From positions 1 through 64,000 of IMG/VR virus record IMGVR_UViG_3300043427_001988: a stretch of 64,000 bases of DNA; one strand, written 5' to 3'. Below the pieces are notes generated by a model that worked only from the letters and a program-made list of their open reading frames with translations, had not been told where the DNA came from and searched no databases. Below, piece after piece: positions 6,784 to 11,961 of this stretch; positions within the stretch are counted from its first letter, which is position 1, and each line of letters opens with the position of its first letter. The DNA comes from a virus. Both the position numbers and the translations under genes were made by a program.

Positions 6784-7140
6784 CTACCATACCTCATTAT
6801 TCCAGCGTGGATAGGTTAACCATCGACGAGGCTCAAAACGCTCATCCAGTAATTCCTTCCCAAATACTGCTATTGAATCAATAACATCTTCATCTTCTTC
6901 CCCAAAGTATGCACAAGCGACTACCTTATTCCACTCTTCGGCGTAATAGTGATTCTTCCCTACAATCAGTTCGTATACATCGGGAAATTGTGCATACTCA
7001 TAACCATGCACGAAAAACTTAATATTACCTACATGACGCACAAGATGACGAACACGCCCACCGAGTACCATACGTGCGGCTTCAATTCGCTCTTCCACGC
7101 TCATCTGCTGTACCAAACGCATCACATTCTCTAGGCTCAT
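6784..7140 (-). CDS. Accessory protein, paralogue family A (118 aa)
   Basis: ATG at 7140 has GGAG 6 nt upstream; the extension to 7152 would include that site. The family A pattern is clear: QMSVEERIEAARMVLGGRV, then NIKFFVHGYEYAQFPDVYEL, matching the genes at 574 and 3014. The C-terminus is extended and Arg/Trp-rich (ERFEPRRWLTYPRW). Class II promoter at 7170-7214. Confidence 0.7.
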   Translation of the reverse strand: MSLENVMRLVQQMSVEERIEAARMVLGGRVRHLVRHVGNIKFFVHGYEYAQFPDVYELIVGKNHYYAEEWNKVVACAYFGEEDEDVIDSIAVFGKELLDERFEPRRWLTYPRWNNEVW

Positions 7141-7169
7141 TGTGTACTCCATTTCTTGATTACATAGGT

Positions 7170-7214
7170 ATTATAACACACTTTTGATAACTGAATTATG
7201 AGAACAAGATTAGA
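7170..7214 (-). promoter_or_regulatory. Class II promoter with direct repeats
   Basis: Leftward -10 TATAAT (7175-7170). TCTCAT (7203-7198) ends 22 bp upstream, and TCTAAT (7214-7209) lies 5 bp beyond. There is no consensus -35. The flanking 7215-7260 is a run of TTTTCAGTTTTCA-type repeats. Confidence 0.65.
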
Positions 7215-7296
7215 AAAACGGATTTTCAGTTTTCAGTTTTCAATTTTCAATTTTACTTGACTTTTTTCGATTTTCGGGTTACCCCCTACCCCCTAC

Positions 7297-7330
7297 GCAA
7301 AAAGCCCCCGCTGATTACTCAACGAGGGCT
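7297..7330 (-). terminator. Intrinsic terminator with GAGTAATC loop
   Basis: Leftward AGCCCTCG pairs with CGGGGGCT around a GAGTAATC-containing loop and is followed by TTTTTG. It is nearly identical to 2753-2785. Confidence 0.75.
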
Positions 7331-7346
7331 ATATACATTGTACACA

Positions 7347-7763
7347 CTAGGGAATAGCAAACCGAGAGCGATACCCTTCAATACCTAACTGCTCCGGCAC
7401 ACCTTTACTAATCAGTTCCTCAAACGAAACCGAGTGAGAGTATTGTACCTTCTCTGCTTCCGCATGGTAATGGTATATCTCTACCGTCTGCGTTGACCAT
7501 GTGATTACAGGCAATTCACGGTACTCTGATTCGGGTAGAAACCGACCATACAACGACACACCACCGCCGAGCGTTGATTCATAACTGTTGATGATAGCAT
7601 TCAACGCAATACGATTTGCATATGAATAATCACTCCATCGCCCACTAGCCTGCACAACGGCGTTTTGTGCATCTACCATAGGATGCTTGCCCCAATGTGC
7701 ATACACAAACATGATAGGCGACATCTGCGTATCACGAATACCCACTACTACACGATTACCCAC
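7347..7763 (-). CDS. Conserved phage protein of unknown function (138 aa)
   Basis: GTG start at 7763 with GAGGTG 6-7 nt upstream. MFVYAHWGKHPMVDAQNAV followed by GRWSDYSYANRIALNAIIN resembles a protein widespread in actinobacterial and related phages (pattern vYxHWxGyP, then a W-x-D-xx-Y-x-xR segment). Its function is unknown to me. The rest is beta-rich. It has its own promoter at 7795-7823 and terminator at 7297-7330. Confidence 0.65.
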   Translation of the reverse strand: MGNRVVVGIRDTQMSPIMFVYAHWGKHPMVDAQNAVVQASGRWSDYSYANRIALNAIINSYESTLGGGVSLYGRFLPESEYRELPVITWSTQTVEIYHYHAEAEKVQYSHSVSFEELISKGVPEQLGIEGYRSRFAIP

Positions 7764-7794
7764 TAGCGCACCTCTTTCTATCTCTTACACAAGT

Positions 7795-7823
7795 ATTATA
7801 CCACAATTAAAAATAGCGGTCAA
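7795..7823 (-). promoter_or_regulatory. Sigma-70 promoter
   Basis: Leftward TTGACC (7823-7818), 17 bp, TATAAT (7800-7795). The -35 lies inside the 3' end of the 7807-8073 gene. Confidence 0.8.
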
Positions 7824-8073
7824 TCATATCTTCGTAATCTTCCCCACGCTCATACTCCGAGATACGGTACTTAATACCCTCTGATTCAGCACGGTTAAGA
7901 AACTCCGGCGCATCACAATCCTCTTCGAGATACCACGTACTACCGACACAAACACTAAAACGAGTAGGCTTGAAACTGACACGCTCAACGAGAAACGTGG
8001 GCACTTCCAAATACCCGTGACGTGGCGTGCTTGAGAATACTAGACCGTAGATTACTTGTTGTGTGTTGCTCAT
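7807..8073 (-). CDS. Hypothetical protein (88 aa)
   Basis: ATG at 8073 with AAGGAG 10 nt upstream. A beta-rich N-terminal two-thirds is followed by an acidic helical tail (YERGEDYEDMIDRYF). No family recognised. Class II promoter at 8107-8139. Confidence 0.7.
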   Translation of the reverse strand: MSNTQQVIYGLVFSSTPRHGYLEVPTFLVERVSFKPTRFSVCVGSTWYLEEDCDAPEFLNRAESEGIKYRISEYERGEDYEDMIDRYF

Positions 8074-8106
8074 TTGGCAATTACTCCTTAACTTGACTAC
8101 ATAATT

Positions 8107-8139
8107 ATTATACCAGACTTTTATGAGAATGGGGTGAGA
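8107..8139 (-). promoter_or_regulatory. Class II promoter with direct repeats, close spacing
   Basis: Leftward -10 TATAAT (8112-8107). TCTCAT (8128-8123) ends 10 bp upstream, and TCTCAC (8139-8134) lies 5 bp beyond. The stretch 8140-8279 holds no gene: it has a TCCTGG/CCAGGA palindrome (8151-8163), an AGGACCAAGGTAGTG motif and the inverted G-rich element from 8225. Confidence 0.6.
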
Positions 8140-8279
8140 GAATTTTGGGTTCCTGGACCAGGACCAAGGTAGTGCAGCGACGGCCTCACAAATGCCCCTA
8201 GAAATTTATTAGAGCGACGATAGCCCCAAAGTAGGGGGGCTGGGGGGTACGCCCCGAAGGGCTTGTTGTCAAGTGGTTT

Positions 8280-8513
8280 TTAGAGCAAATCTACCTCATT
8301 TGAACTAATCCAGTGCCCAACGTTATTACGGTAATCCACCACGGCTATAAGCATTTCTTGAAGGTCGTTTAATGTGTATGTAAACTTTTCTACTGTTTTA
8401 TACCATTCCAGCACATCGTTTGATGTAATTTCCAAAAAACAATGATTTTGAGTAATTTCGATGGTCAATGTGTATGCTTTGTACTCGGTAGTGACTTTAT
8501 TAGTCCACATCAT
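8280..8513 (-). CDS. Accessory protein, paralogue family B (77 aa)
   Basis: ATG at 8513 with GAGG 6 nt upstream. It is paralogous to the adjacent gene at 8643-8891: both begin MWT, continue with Y-x-L-x-IxITQ (AYTLTIEITQNHCFLEI here), a helix (LNDLQEMLIAVVD) and end WISSNEVDLL or WIHSNDVDTL. It arose by tandem duplication. Function unknown. Confidence 0.7.
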   Translation of the reverse strand: MMWTNKVTTEYKAYTLTIEITQNHCFLEITSNDVLEWYKTVEKFTYTLNDLQEMLIAVVDYRNNVGHWISSNEVDLL

Positions 8514-8544
8514 AACGCACCTCACTTAACTTGATTACATTAGT

Positions 8545-8599
8545 ATTATAGCGCAGGTAATAACCCGTGTCAAGAGGAAGTAGATGAGAGTTTTCTCAT
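8545..8599 (-). promoter_or_regulatory. Class I promoter with upstream palindrome
   Basis: Leftward TTGACA (8573-8568), 17 bp, TATAAT (8550-8545): full consensus. Palindrome 8584-8599, 10 bp upstream of -35. Confidence 0.9.
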
Positions 8600-8642
8600 T
8601 TGACAAACGCCCCGGTCTGGGGCACCCCCTACCCCCTATCGC

Positions 8643-8891
8643 TTACAACGTGTCTACATCATTTGAATGAATCCATACCTTGAAGTTGAGGTAGTTATCA
8701 ACTACCTTCATTAATAGTGCTTGTGCATCTTCTAAGGATGCATCGCCACGGTTAATTATATGTGAAAATACCGGCGGGCTATCATATTGATTTGGTGCAT
8801 CAATGAATAGGATATAATCCCGCTGAGTAATCACAATTTCCAAATTATACAACTCATAATCCCGCGATGCTCTCACTGTCCACATGTCCAT
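8643..8891 (-). CDS. Accessory protein, paralogue family B (82 aa)
   Basis: ATG at 8891 with GAGG 6 nt upstream. It is the second member of family B (LYNLEIVITQRDYILFI; LEDAQALLMKVVDNYLNF; WIHSNDVDTL), with a short insertion relative to the 8280 gene. It has its own promoter at 8923-8951. Function unknown. Confidence 0.7.
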   Translation of the reverse strand: MDMWTVRASRDYELYNLEIVITQRDYILFIDAPNQYDSPPVFSHIINRGDASLEDAQALLMKVVDNYLNFKVWIHSNDVDTL

Positions 8892-8922
8892 GATGTACCT
8901 CACTTAATTTGATTACACTAGT

Positions 8923-8951
8923 AGTATACCATGAACCTAAACCAATGTCAA
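8923..8951 (-). promoter_or_regulatory. Sigma-70 promoter
   Basis: Leftward TTGACA (8951-8946), 17 bp, TATACT (8928-8923). The -35 overlaps the stop region of the 8948-9160 gene. Confidence 0.85.
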
Positions 8952-9160
8952 TAAGTTTGTGAAATCCGCTGTAATTGACCGTCTGCATCAACGGTAAAAT
9001 CAAAAGCGTGGGAATCTAAATCAATAAAATCATCACCAAAATCTGTGGGCGTGTAGGTTATTGAACTTAACACTGCACCATCTTGAGCATAGGCAGTTAC
9101 GTCAAAGGTATCAAATCCACGAATATGAACTTGGATGCGAACTTGTTGAATCTGGCTCAT
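8948..9160 (-). CDS. Hypothetical beta-rich protein (70 aa)
   Basis: ATG at 9160 with GGAG 8 nt upstream. The open frame up to 9214 only translates the promoter and leader. The sequence is alternating strands (VRIQVHIRGFDTFDVTAYAQ) with a D-rich segment (DFGDDFIDLDSHAFDF). No family recognised. Class I promoter within the duplicated 115-bp block. Confidence 0.65.
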   Translation of the reverse strand: MSQIQQVRIQVHIRGFDTFDVTAYAQDGAVLSSITYTPTDFGDDFIDLDSHAFDFTVDADGQLQRISQTY

Positions 9161-9176
9161 GTCATTAACTCCGTTA

Positions 9177-9291
9177 CTTAACTTGATTACATTAGTAGTA
9201 TAAACGATATTCATACTGTTGTCAAGAGCAGTTTTATGAGAGTTTTCTCATTTGACAAACGCCCCGGCCTGGGGCACCCCCTACCCCCTAC
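9177..9291 (-). repeat. 115-bp regulatory block, duplicated at 9795-9909
   Basis: 9177-9291 and 9795-9909 align over 115 bp with a single visible difference (gagCagt versus gagTagt). Each copy holds leader, -10, -35, palindrome, GCCCC/GGGGC hairpin and G-rich element. This looks like recent duplication or conversion of a whole intergenic control unit. Confidence 0.9.
9197..9251 (-). promoter_or_regulatory. Class I promoter with upstream palindrome
   Basis: Leftward TTGACA (9225-9220), 17 bp, TATACT (9202-9197). Palindrome 9236-9251, 10 bp upstream of -35. Confidence 0.85.
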
Positions 9292-9296
9292 GCAAC

Positions 9297-9331
9297 GAAA
9301 AAAGACCCGCCCTGATTACCAGGGCAGGTCT
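9297..9331 (-). terminator. Intrinsic terminator overlapping the end of the 55-aa gene
   Basis: Leftward AGACCTGCCCTG and CAGGGCGGGTCT pair and are followed by TTTTTTCG. The stem includes the last codons and stop of the 9316 gene. Confidence 0.8.
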
Positions 9332-9483
9332 GACAAGTCAACAATCGGACTAGTATCAGCAGGGATAATTACATCTTGCTCATCAATCCACTGCTCCCAC
9401 ACTTGCTCAAAGTCGGGGGCGATTTCGTCAACTTGCTCATCCATCATGAAGTCGGTGAGGAAGATAAGTGGTAAGTTTGGCAT
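9316..9483 (-). CDS. Small acidic protein (55 aa)
   Basis: ATG at 9483 with AAGGAG 7 nt upstream; the frame extending to 9558 is leader translation. A hydrophobic start (MPNLPLIFLTDFMMDEQ) is followed by very acidic Asp/Glu/Trp-rich sequence (EQVWEQWIDEQDV). Such acidity is typical of small phage host-interaction proteins, but no function can be assigned. Confidence 0.6.
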   Translation of the reverse strand: MPNLPLIFLTDFMMDEQVDEIAPDFEQVWEQWIDEQDVIIPADTSPIVDLSDLPW

Positions 9484-9513
9484 TTCGCATCTCCTTAACT
9501 TGATTACATACGT

Positions 9514-9542
9514 AGTATAGCACACATTGAAACCGGTGTCAA
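9514..9542 (-). promoter_or_regulatory. Sigma-70 promoter
   Basis: Leftward TTGACA (9542-9537), 17 bp, TATACT (9519-9514). The -35 overlaps the stop of the 9539 gene. Confidence 0.85.
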
Positions 9543-9784
9543 GTGAGTATTTTTTCAATTACCACATACGGGGCAATAAACATACATACATCACTTGGTA
9601 ACATAAGATGTAATGAAACAGTATCTTTATTTTGCACATATGCAACCATCTCGGCAATCTCACGGGCACGCTCTTCTGTAATCGTAGCCGCAATACGCTC
9701 ATCTTCGGTTAATTCAATACGCCCGACAATCTCGCCGTTGTGAGTGATTTTGATGTGTGTCCACGGTGCAAGTGTGTTGCTCAT
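9539..9784 (-). CDS. Hypothetical protein (81 aa)
   Basis: ATG at 9784 with AAGGAG 7 nt upstream, the same leader (AAGGAGATGCGAAATG) as the 9316 gene. It has beta strands, then a helix (ERAREIAEMVAYV), then a hydrophobic C-terminus. No family recognised. Driven by the second copy of the 115-bp block. Confidence 0.65.
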   Translation of the reverse strand: MSNTLAPWTHIKITHNGEIVGRIELTEDERIAATITEERAREIAEMVAYVQNKDTVSLHLMLPSDVCMFIAPYVVIEKILT

Positions 9785-9814
9785 TTCGCATCTCCTTAAC
9801 TTGATTACATTAGT

Positions 9815-9869
9815 AGTATAAACGATATTCATACTGTTGTCAAGAGTAGTTTTATGAGAGTTTTCTCAT
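9815..9869 (-). promoter_or_regulatory. Class I promoter with upstream palindrome
   Basis: Leftward TTGACA (9843-9838), 17 bp, TATACT (9820-9815). Palindrome 9854-9869, 10 bp upstream of -35. Confidence 0.85.
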
Positions 9870-9905
9870 TTGACAAACGCCCCGGCCTGGGGCACCCCCT
9901 ACCCC

Positions 9906-10007
9906 CTAGTCCTCGTCGAAAAGTTCTGATTTAATCCGCCCGCTAATTACTAAAACAAAACCCACAATACTTACATAACCCATATAAACCAAAATCATCT
10001 CTAACAT
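9906..10007 (-). CDS. Single-span membrane peptide (33 aa) downstream of the tmRNA-like gene
   Basis: ATG at 10007 preceded by AAAGGG about 8 nt upstream, and stop TAG at 9908-9906. MLEMILVYMGYVSIVGFVLV is one hydrophobic segment, followed by a charged tail (RIKSELFDED). It begins about 20 nt after the CCA end of the RNA at 10028-10160 and is probably on the same transcript. Function unknown; small phage membrane peptides often act on host membranes, but that is only analogy. Confidence 0.6.
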   Translation of the reverse strand: MLEMILVYMGYVSIVGFVLVISGRIKSELFDED

Positions 10008-10027
10008 AGTACACACCCTTTCTATAA

Positions 10028-10160
10028 TGGTGGAGATGTCGGGAATCGAACCCGAGTCCAAAATGCTTTACACCATTGAAGGTAGGCGGTTTTCGCGTCT
10101 TACCGTGGGCAGTTATCACTACTCACCGCCAAAACACCCTGTCAATACCGTGTCATCCCC
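10028..10160 (-). ncRNA. ssrA-like: tmRNA-like RNA, very short (133 nt)
   Basis: Read leftward from 10160, the 5' end GGGGATGACACGGTATTGAC and the 3' end GGGTTCGATTCCCGACATC plus TCCACCA match tmRNA termini. GGGGATG pairs with CATCTCC over 7 bp including a third-position G-U, the alanine identity pair of tmRNA. The T arm is TCGGG-TTCGATT-CCCGA with an encoded CCA. GTGTTTT and AAAGCAT can form helix 2. GGCGGT/ACCGCC plus GGTA/TACC suggest one H-type pseudoknot. Bacterial tmRNA is about 350 nt with four pseudoknots and a tag frame. Here only one pseudoknot fits, and one frame reads TAG TGA TAA after it. The 5' end directly follows the stop codon of the upstream gene, so maturation would need RNase P. 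Confidence 0.75.
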
Positions 10161-10397
10161 TTATTGCAAATCCAGCGTATTCGTCACAGGATTAAAGTAG
10201 CGCACCGTTTTTGAGCCTTTAGCAAACAACGGGTTACGAATTGGGGCACTAATTAACCACCGCCCATCATCCTGTGCAATAATCGAAAAATCCTCTAATC
10301 GTTGACCGCACATCTTCATCTCACGGTGTGAGAAAAACAGAGGATGATTCTCTTTGGTCAATCGCTTAATCTCGTGAATCGTTGGTCGCTTGTTCAT
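10161..10397 (-). CDS. Hypothetical protein (78 aa) co-transcribed with the tmRNA-like RNA
   Basis: ATG at 10397 with AGAGG 7 nt upstream; the TAA (10163-10161) is immediately followed by the first G of the tmRNA-like RNA. Basic N-terminal helix (MNKRPTIHEIKRLTKENH), then beta-rich sequence (DGRWLISAPIRNPLF; KTVRYFNPVTNTL). No family recognised. Position suggests, but does not prove, a shared role with the RNA. Confidence 0.65.
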   Translation of the reverse strand: MNKRPTIHEIKRLTKENHPLFFSHREMKMCGQRLEDFSIIAQDDGRWLISAPIRNPLFAKGSKTVRYFNPVTNTLDLQ

Positions 10398-10428
10398 CGT
10401 GTCACCTCTTATCTAACCTTATGTATTA

Positions 10429-10483
10429 AGTATACAGCACAAATACCAGCGTGTCAAGAGCAATTTTATGAGAGTTTTCTCAT
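10429..10483 (-). promoter_or_regulatory. Class I promoter of the 78-aa gene, tmRNA-like RNA and 33-aa peptide
   Basis: Leftward TTGACA (10457-10452), 17 bp, TATACT (10434-10429). Palindrome 10468-10483, 10 bp upstream of -35. Confidence 0.85.
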
Positions 10484-10519
10484 TTGACAAACCCCGCGGC
10501 CTGGGGCACCCCCTACCCC

Positions 10520-10735
10520 CTATCGCTGAATATGCTCATATTTTGCTTCACATTGTTTACAAATATGTTTCACCCCGACGTTACCATCATAGAAACAATA
10601 TTCATAAAAGGTATAAAAGCCTGCTGGGAAAGTAAACACCCGCAAATTATACTCTTCTTTACCACACGCCTGACAATGCGTATCAAAATATCGCTCAAGC
10701 CGACCATCATCACCGATACGTAGTTTAGCCTCCAT
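10520..10735 (-). CDS. Small zinc-ribbon-like protein (71 aa)
   Basis: ATG at 10735 with AAGGAG 6 nt upstream. CQAC near residue 21 and CKQC near residue 59 give a four-Cys arrangement typical of a zinc ribbon, with an aromatic beta core between (RVFTFPAGFYTFYEYCFYDG). Metal and nucleic-acid binding are inferences. Class II promoter at 10765-10809. Confidence 0.65.
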   Translation of the reverse strand: MEAKLRIGDDGRLERYFDTHCQACGKEEYNLRVFTFPAGFYTFYEYCFYDGNVGVKHICKQCEAKYEHIQR

Positions 10736-10764
10736 AGCACACTCCTTAACTAACTTACAAGTAC

Positions 10765-10809
10765 ATTATAACACACATTCATACTGAGTTTTATGAGCGC
10801 AAGATTAGA
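10765..10809 (-). promoter_or_regulatory. Class II promoter with direct repeats
   Basis: Leftward -10 TATAAT (10770-10765). GCTCAT (10798-10793) ends 22 bp upstream, and TCTAAT (10809-10804) lies 5 bp beyond. An AT-rich TTTTGAATTTT-type tract follows at 10812-10865. Confidence 0.6.
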
Positions 10810-10917
10810 AAATCAAATTTTGAATTTTAGATTTTGAATTTTCAATTTTAAATTTTAATTTTTCTTTTAATTTGACATTTTTTGAAATTCGGGCTACCCC
10901 CTACCCCCTGAACGCCA

Positions 10918-11094
10918 CTACGAGTAGTAGCGTTCGACCAACTCTTCACCATTTGCCCCGATGAAGTAGAGCAGGAACATAGTTTTCGGCATCATGACTT
11001 TGAGCAGTTGAATAGTCAACAGTGCCTTATCCAAGCCCTCTACATCCATTGAGCCGTTCCCGTGAGCGTATTCCATCTTGATGCGGTATGTCAT
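10918..11094 (-). CDS. Small hypothetical protein (58 aa)
   Basis: ATG at 11094 with AAGGAG 6 nt upstream, stop TAG at 10920-10918. The protein reads MTYRIKMEYAHGNGSMDVEG, a Leu-rich helix (LDKALLTIQLLKVMM), then a hydrophobic strand (MFLLYFIGANGEELVERYY). No family recognised. The strong ribosome site, its own promoter and the trailing G-rich element (10896-10911) support it as a gene. Confidence 0.65.
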   Translation of the reverse strand: MTYRIKMEYAHGNGSMDVEGLDKALLTIQLLKVMMPKTMFLLYFIGANGEELVERYYS

Positions 11095-11123
11095 ATCAGA
11101 CTCCTTACTTAACTTATGTATCT

Positions 11124-11177
11124 ATTATACACCAAAAAAGTACGCTGTGCGCGACTTTTCATGAGAATTAGATGAGA
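11124..11177 (-). promoter_or_regulatory. Class II promoter with direct repeats, distant
   Basis: Leftward -10 TATAAT (11129-11124). TCTCAT (11166-11161) ends 31 bp upstream, and a second TCTCAT (11177-11172) lies 5 bp beyond. There is no consensus -35. Confidence 0.6.
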
Positions 11178-11226
11178 AAACAGGGGGGCTGGGGGGTGCG
11201 CCCCGAGGGGCTTTTTGTCAAGCGGG

Positions 11227-11640
11227 CTACTCTTTTGGTATTGGATACCAGCCAAGTAGTTTACCTGATTCATCACAAGTAAACATGTAACCATCAGCGG
11301 ATAGTCTATCCAAATCACTTGCGATTTCTTTCCAAAGTGATACCCAATCTTCTTGAGAGATTTGCTCTACATCGGTTACATCATTCTCAAGATACGTAAA
11401 AACCCGCCCCAACATATTATCTGACAAATACCTACATGAAATATCCACCAAATCAGGAATAGGCAAGTCAATAGGCGCAAACATACGATTAGCAAACATA
11501 GCACTCTGCTCCTTTTTTACTGAATCTGTAGCCTTTGATGATACTGAACATTTCACAAGTACCGGTTGCTTTGGTACAAAAGAATCCCGCACATCGTTAT
11601 TCAACCACTCTTGCAATTCACTAATCGTCATATCACTCAT
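11227..11640 (-). CDS. Hypothetical protein (137 aa)
   Basis: ATG at 11640 with AAGGAG 6 nt upstream. The frame extending to 11700 crosses the promoter. Helical N-terminus (MTISELQEWLNNDVRDSF), a Pro-rich middle (IDLPIPDLVDI), and a C-terminal helical segment (QEDWVSLWKEIASDLDRLSA) ending in a beta hairpin. No family recognised. The inverted G-rich element follows at 11183-11210. Confidence 0.7.
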   Translation of the reverse strand: MSDMTISELQEWLNNDVRDSFVPKQPVLVKCSVSSKATDSVKKEQSAMFANRMFAPIDLPIPDLVDISCRYLSDNMLGRVFTYLENDVTDVEQISQEDWVSLWKEIASDLDRLSADGYMFTCDESGKLLGWYPIPKE

Positions 11641-11665
11641 AACATACTCCTTACTTACATACATA

Positions 11666-11694
11666 AGTATACACGAAATGCAGAAAAAAGTCAA
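11666..11694 (-). promoter_or_regulatory. Sigma-70 promoter
   Basis: Leftward TTGACT (11694-11689), 17 bp, TATACT (11671-11666). No palindrome upstream; a terminator abuts it instead. Confidence 0.8.
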
Positions 11695-11740
11695 ACGCAA
11701 AAAAAAAAACTCCCCGACGCTGGGCCGGTGTAGTGGGGAA
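11695..11740 (-). terminator. Terminator closing the leftward parS-region operon
   Basis: Read leftward, TCCCC and GGGGA bracket about 20 nt and are followed by GTTTTTTTTTTT. It lies just upstream of the 11666 promoter and would stop transcription arriving from the 12-15 kb cassette region. The segment 11741-11830 holds a second copy of the CTGGACCGGAGTAGTGG motif and no gene. Confidence 0.65.
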
Positions 11741-11869
11741 ATGGCCTATACAGGAAATCTCTCGGAGCTGGACCGGAGTAGTGGCCCCTGCGGTTATCTA
11801 TACGACCTTCAAAAAAAAAAGGGCGTTTTTCGGGGGCGGGGGCGCGCGCGTTATGTCAAGTTGTCGGGG

Positions 11870-11940
11870 CGTGTAGCGGGGCGGGGCGTGTAGCGGGGCG
11901 GGGCGTGTAGGGGCGTTTGGGGGCGTGTAGCGGGGCGGGG
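11870..11940 (+). repeat. 17-bp G-rich tandem repeat (CGTGTAGCGGGGCGGGG)
   Basis: Full units at 11870-11886, 11887-11903 and 11924-11940 with a degenerate unit between, then TAGGGGTAGGGGCGGG. The plus strand is a string of G4 runs spaced by 1-7 nt, able in principle to form quadruplexes. It marks the left edge of the compositionally distinct parS region. Confidence 0.85.
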
Positions 11941-11961
11941 TAGGGGTAGGGGCGGGCGGGT

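Larger units (their letters stand above)
193..10911. repeat. Dispersed G-rich 3' element, GTAGGGGGTAGGGGGT, about 14 copies
   Basis: One plus-orientation copy (193-207) and leftward copies at 1585-1600, 2737-2752, 5191-5206, 6128-6143, 6534-6549, 7281-7296, 8624-8639, 9276-9291, 9894-9909, 10508-10523 and 10896-10911. A variant reading AGGGGGGCTGGGGGGTGCG on the plus strand occurs at 4761, 8225 and 11183. Each lies just after the stop or terminator of a gene. Many are followed by a GCCCC-N5-GGGGC hairpin. Two runs of five G next to further G runs could form a quadruplex or a transcription pause. Coordinates span the whole set, not a continuous repeat. Confidence 0.8.

Noticed and set aside
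8140-8279. Possible rightward small gene or RNA gene
   Set aside because: Only short palindromes and the inverted G-rich element; no promoter in that direction and no open frame with a ribosome site.
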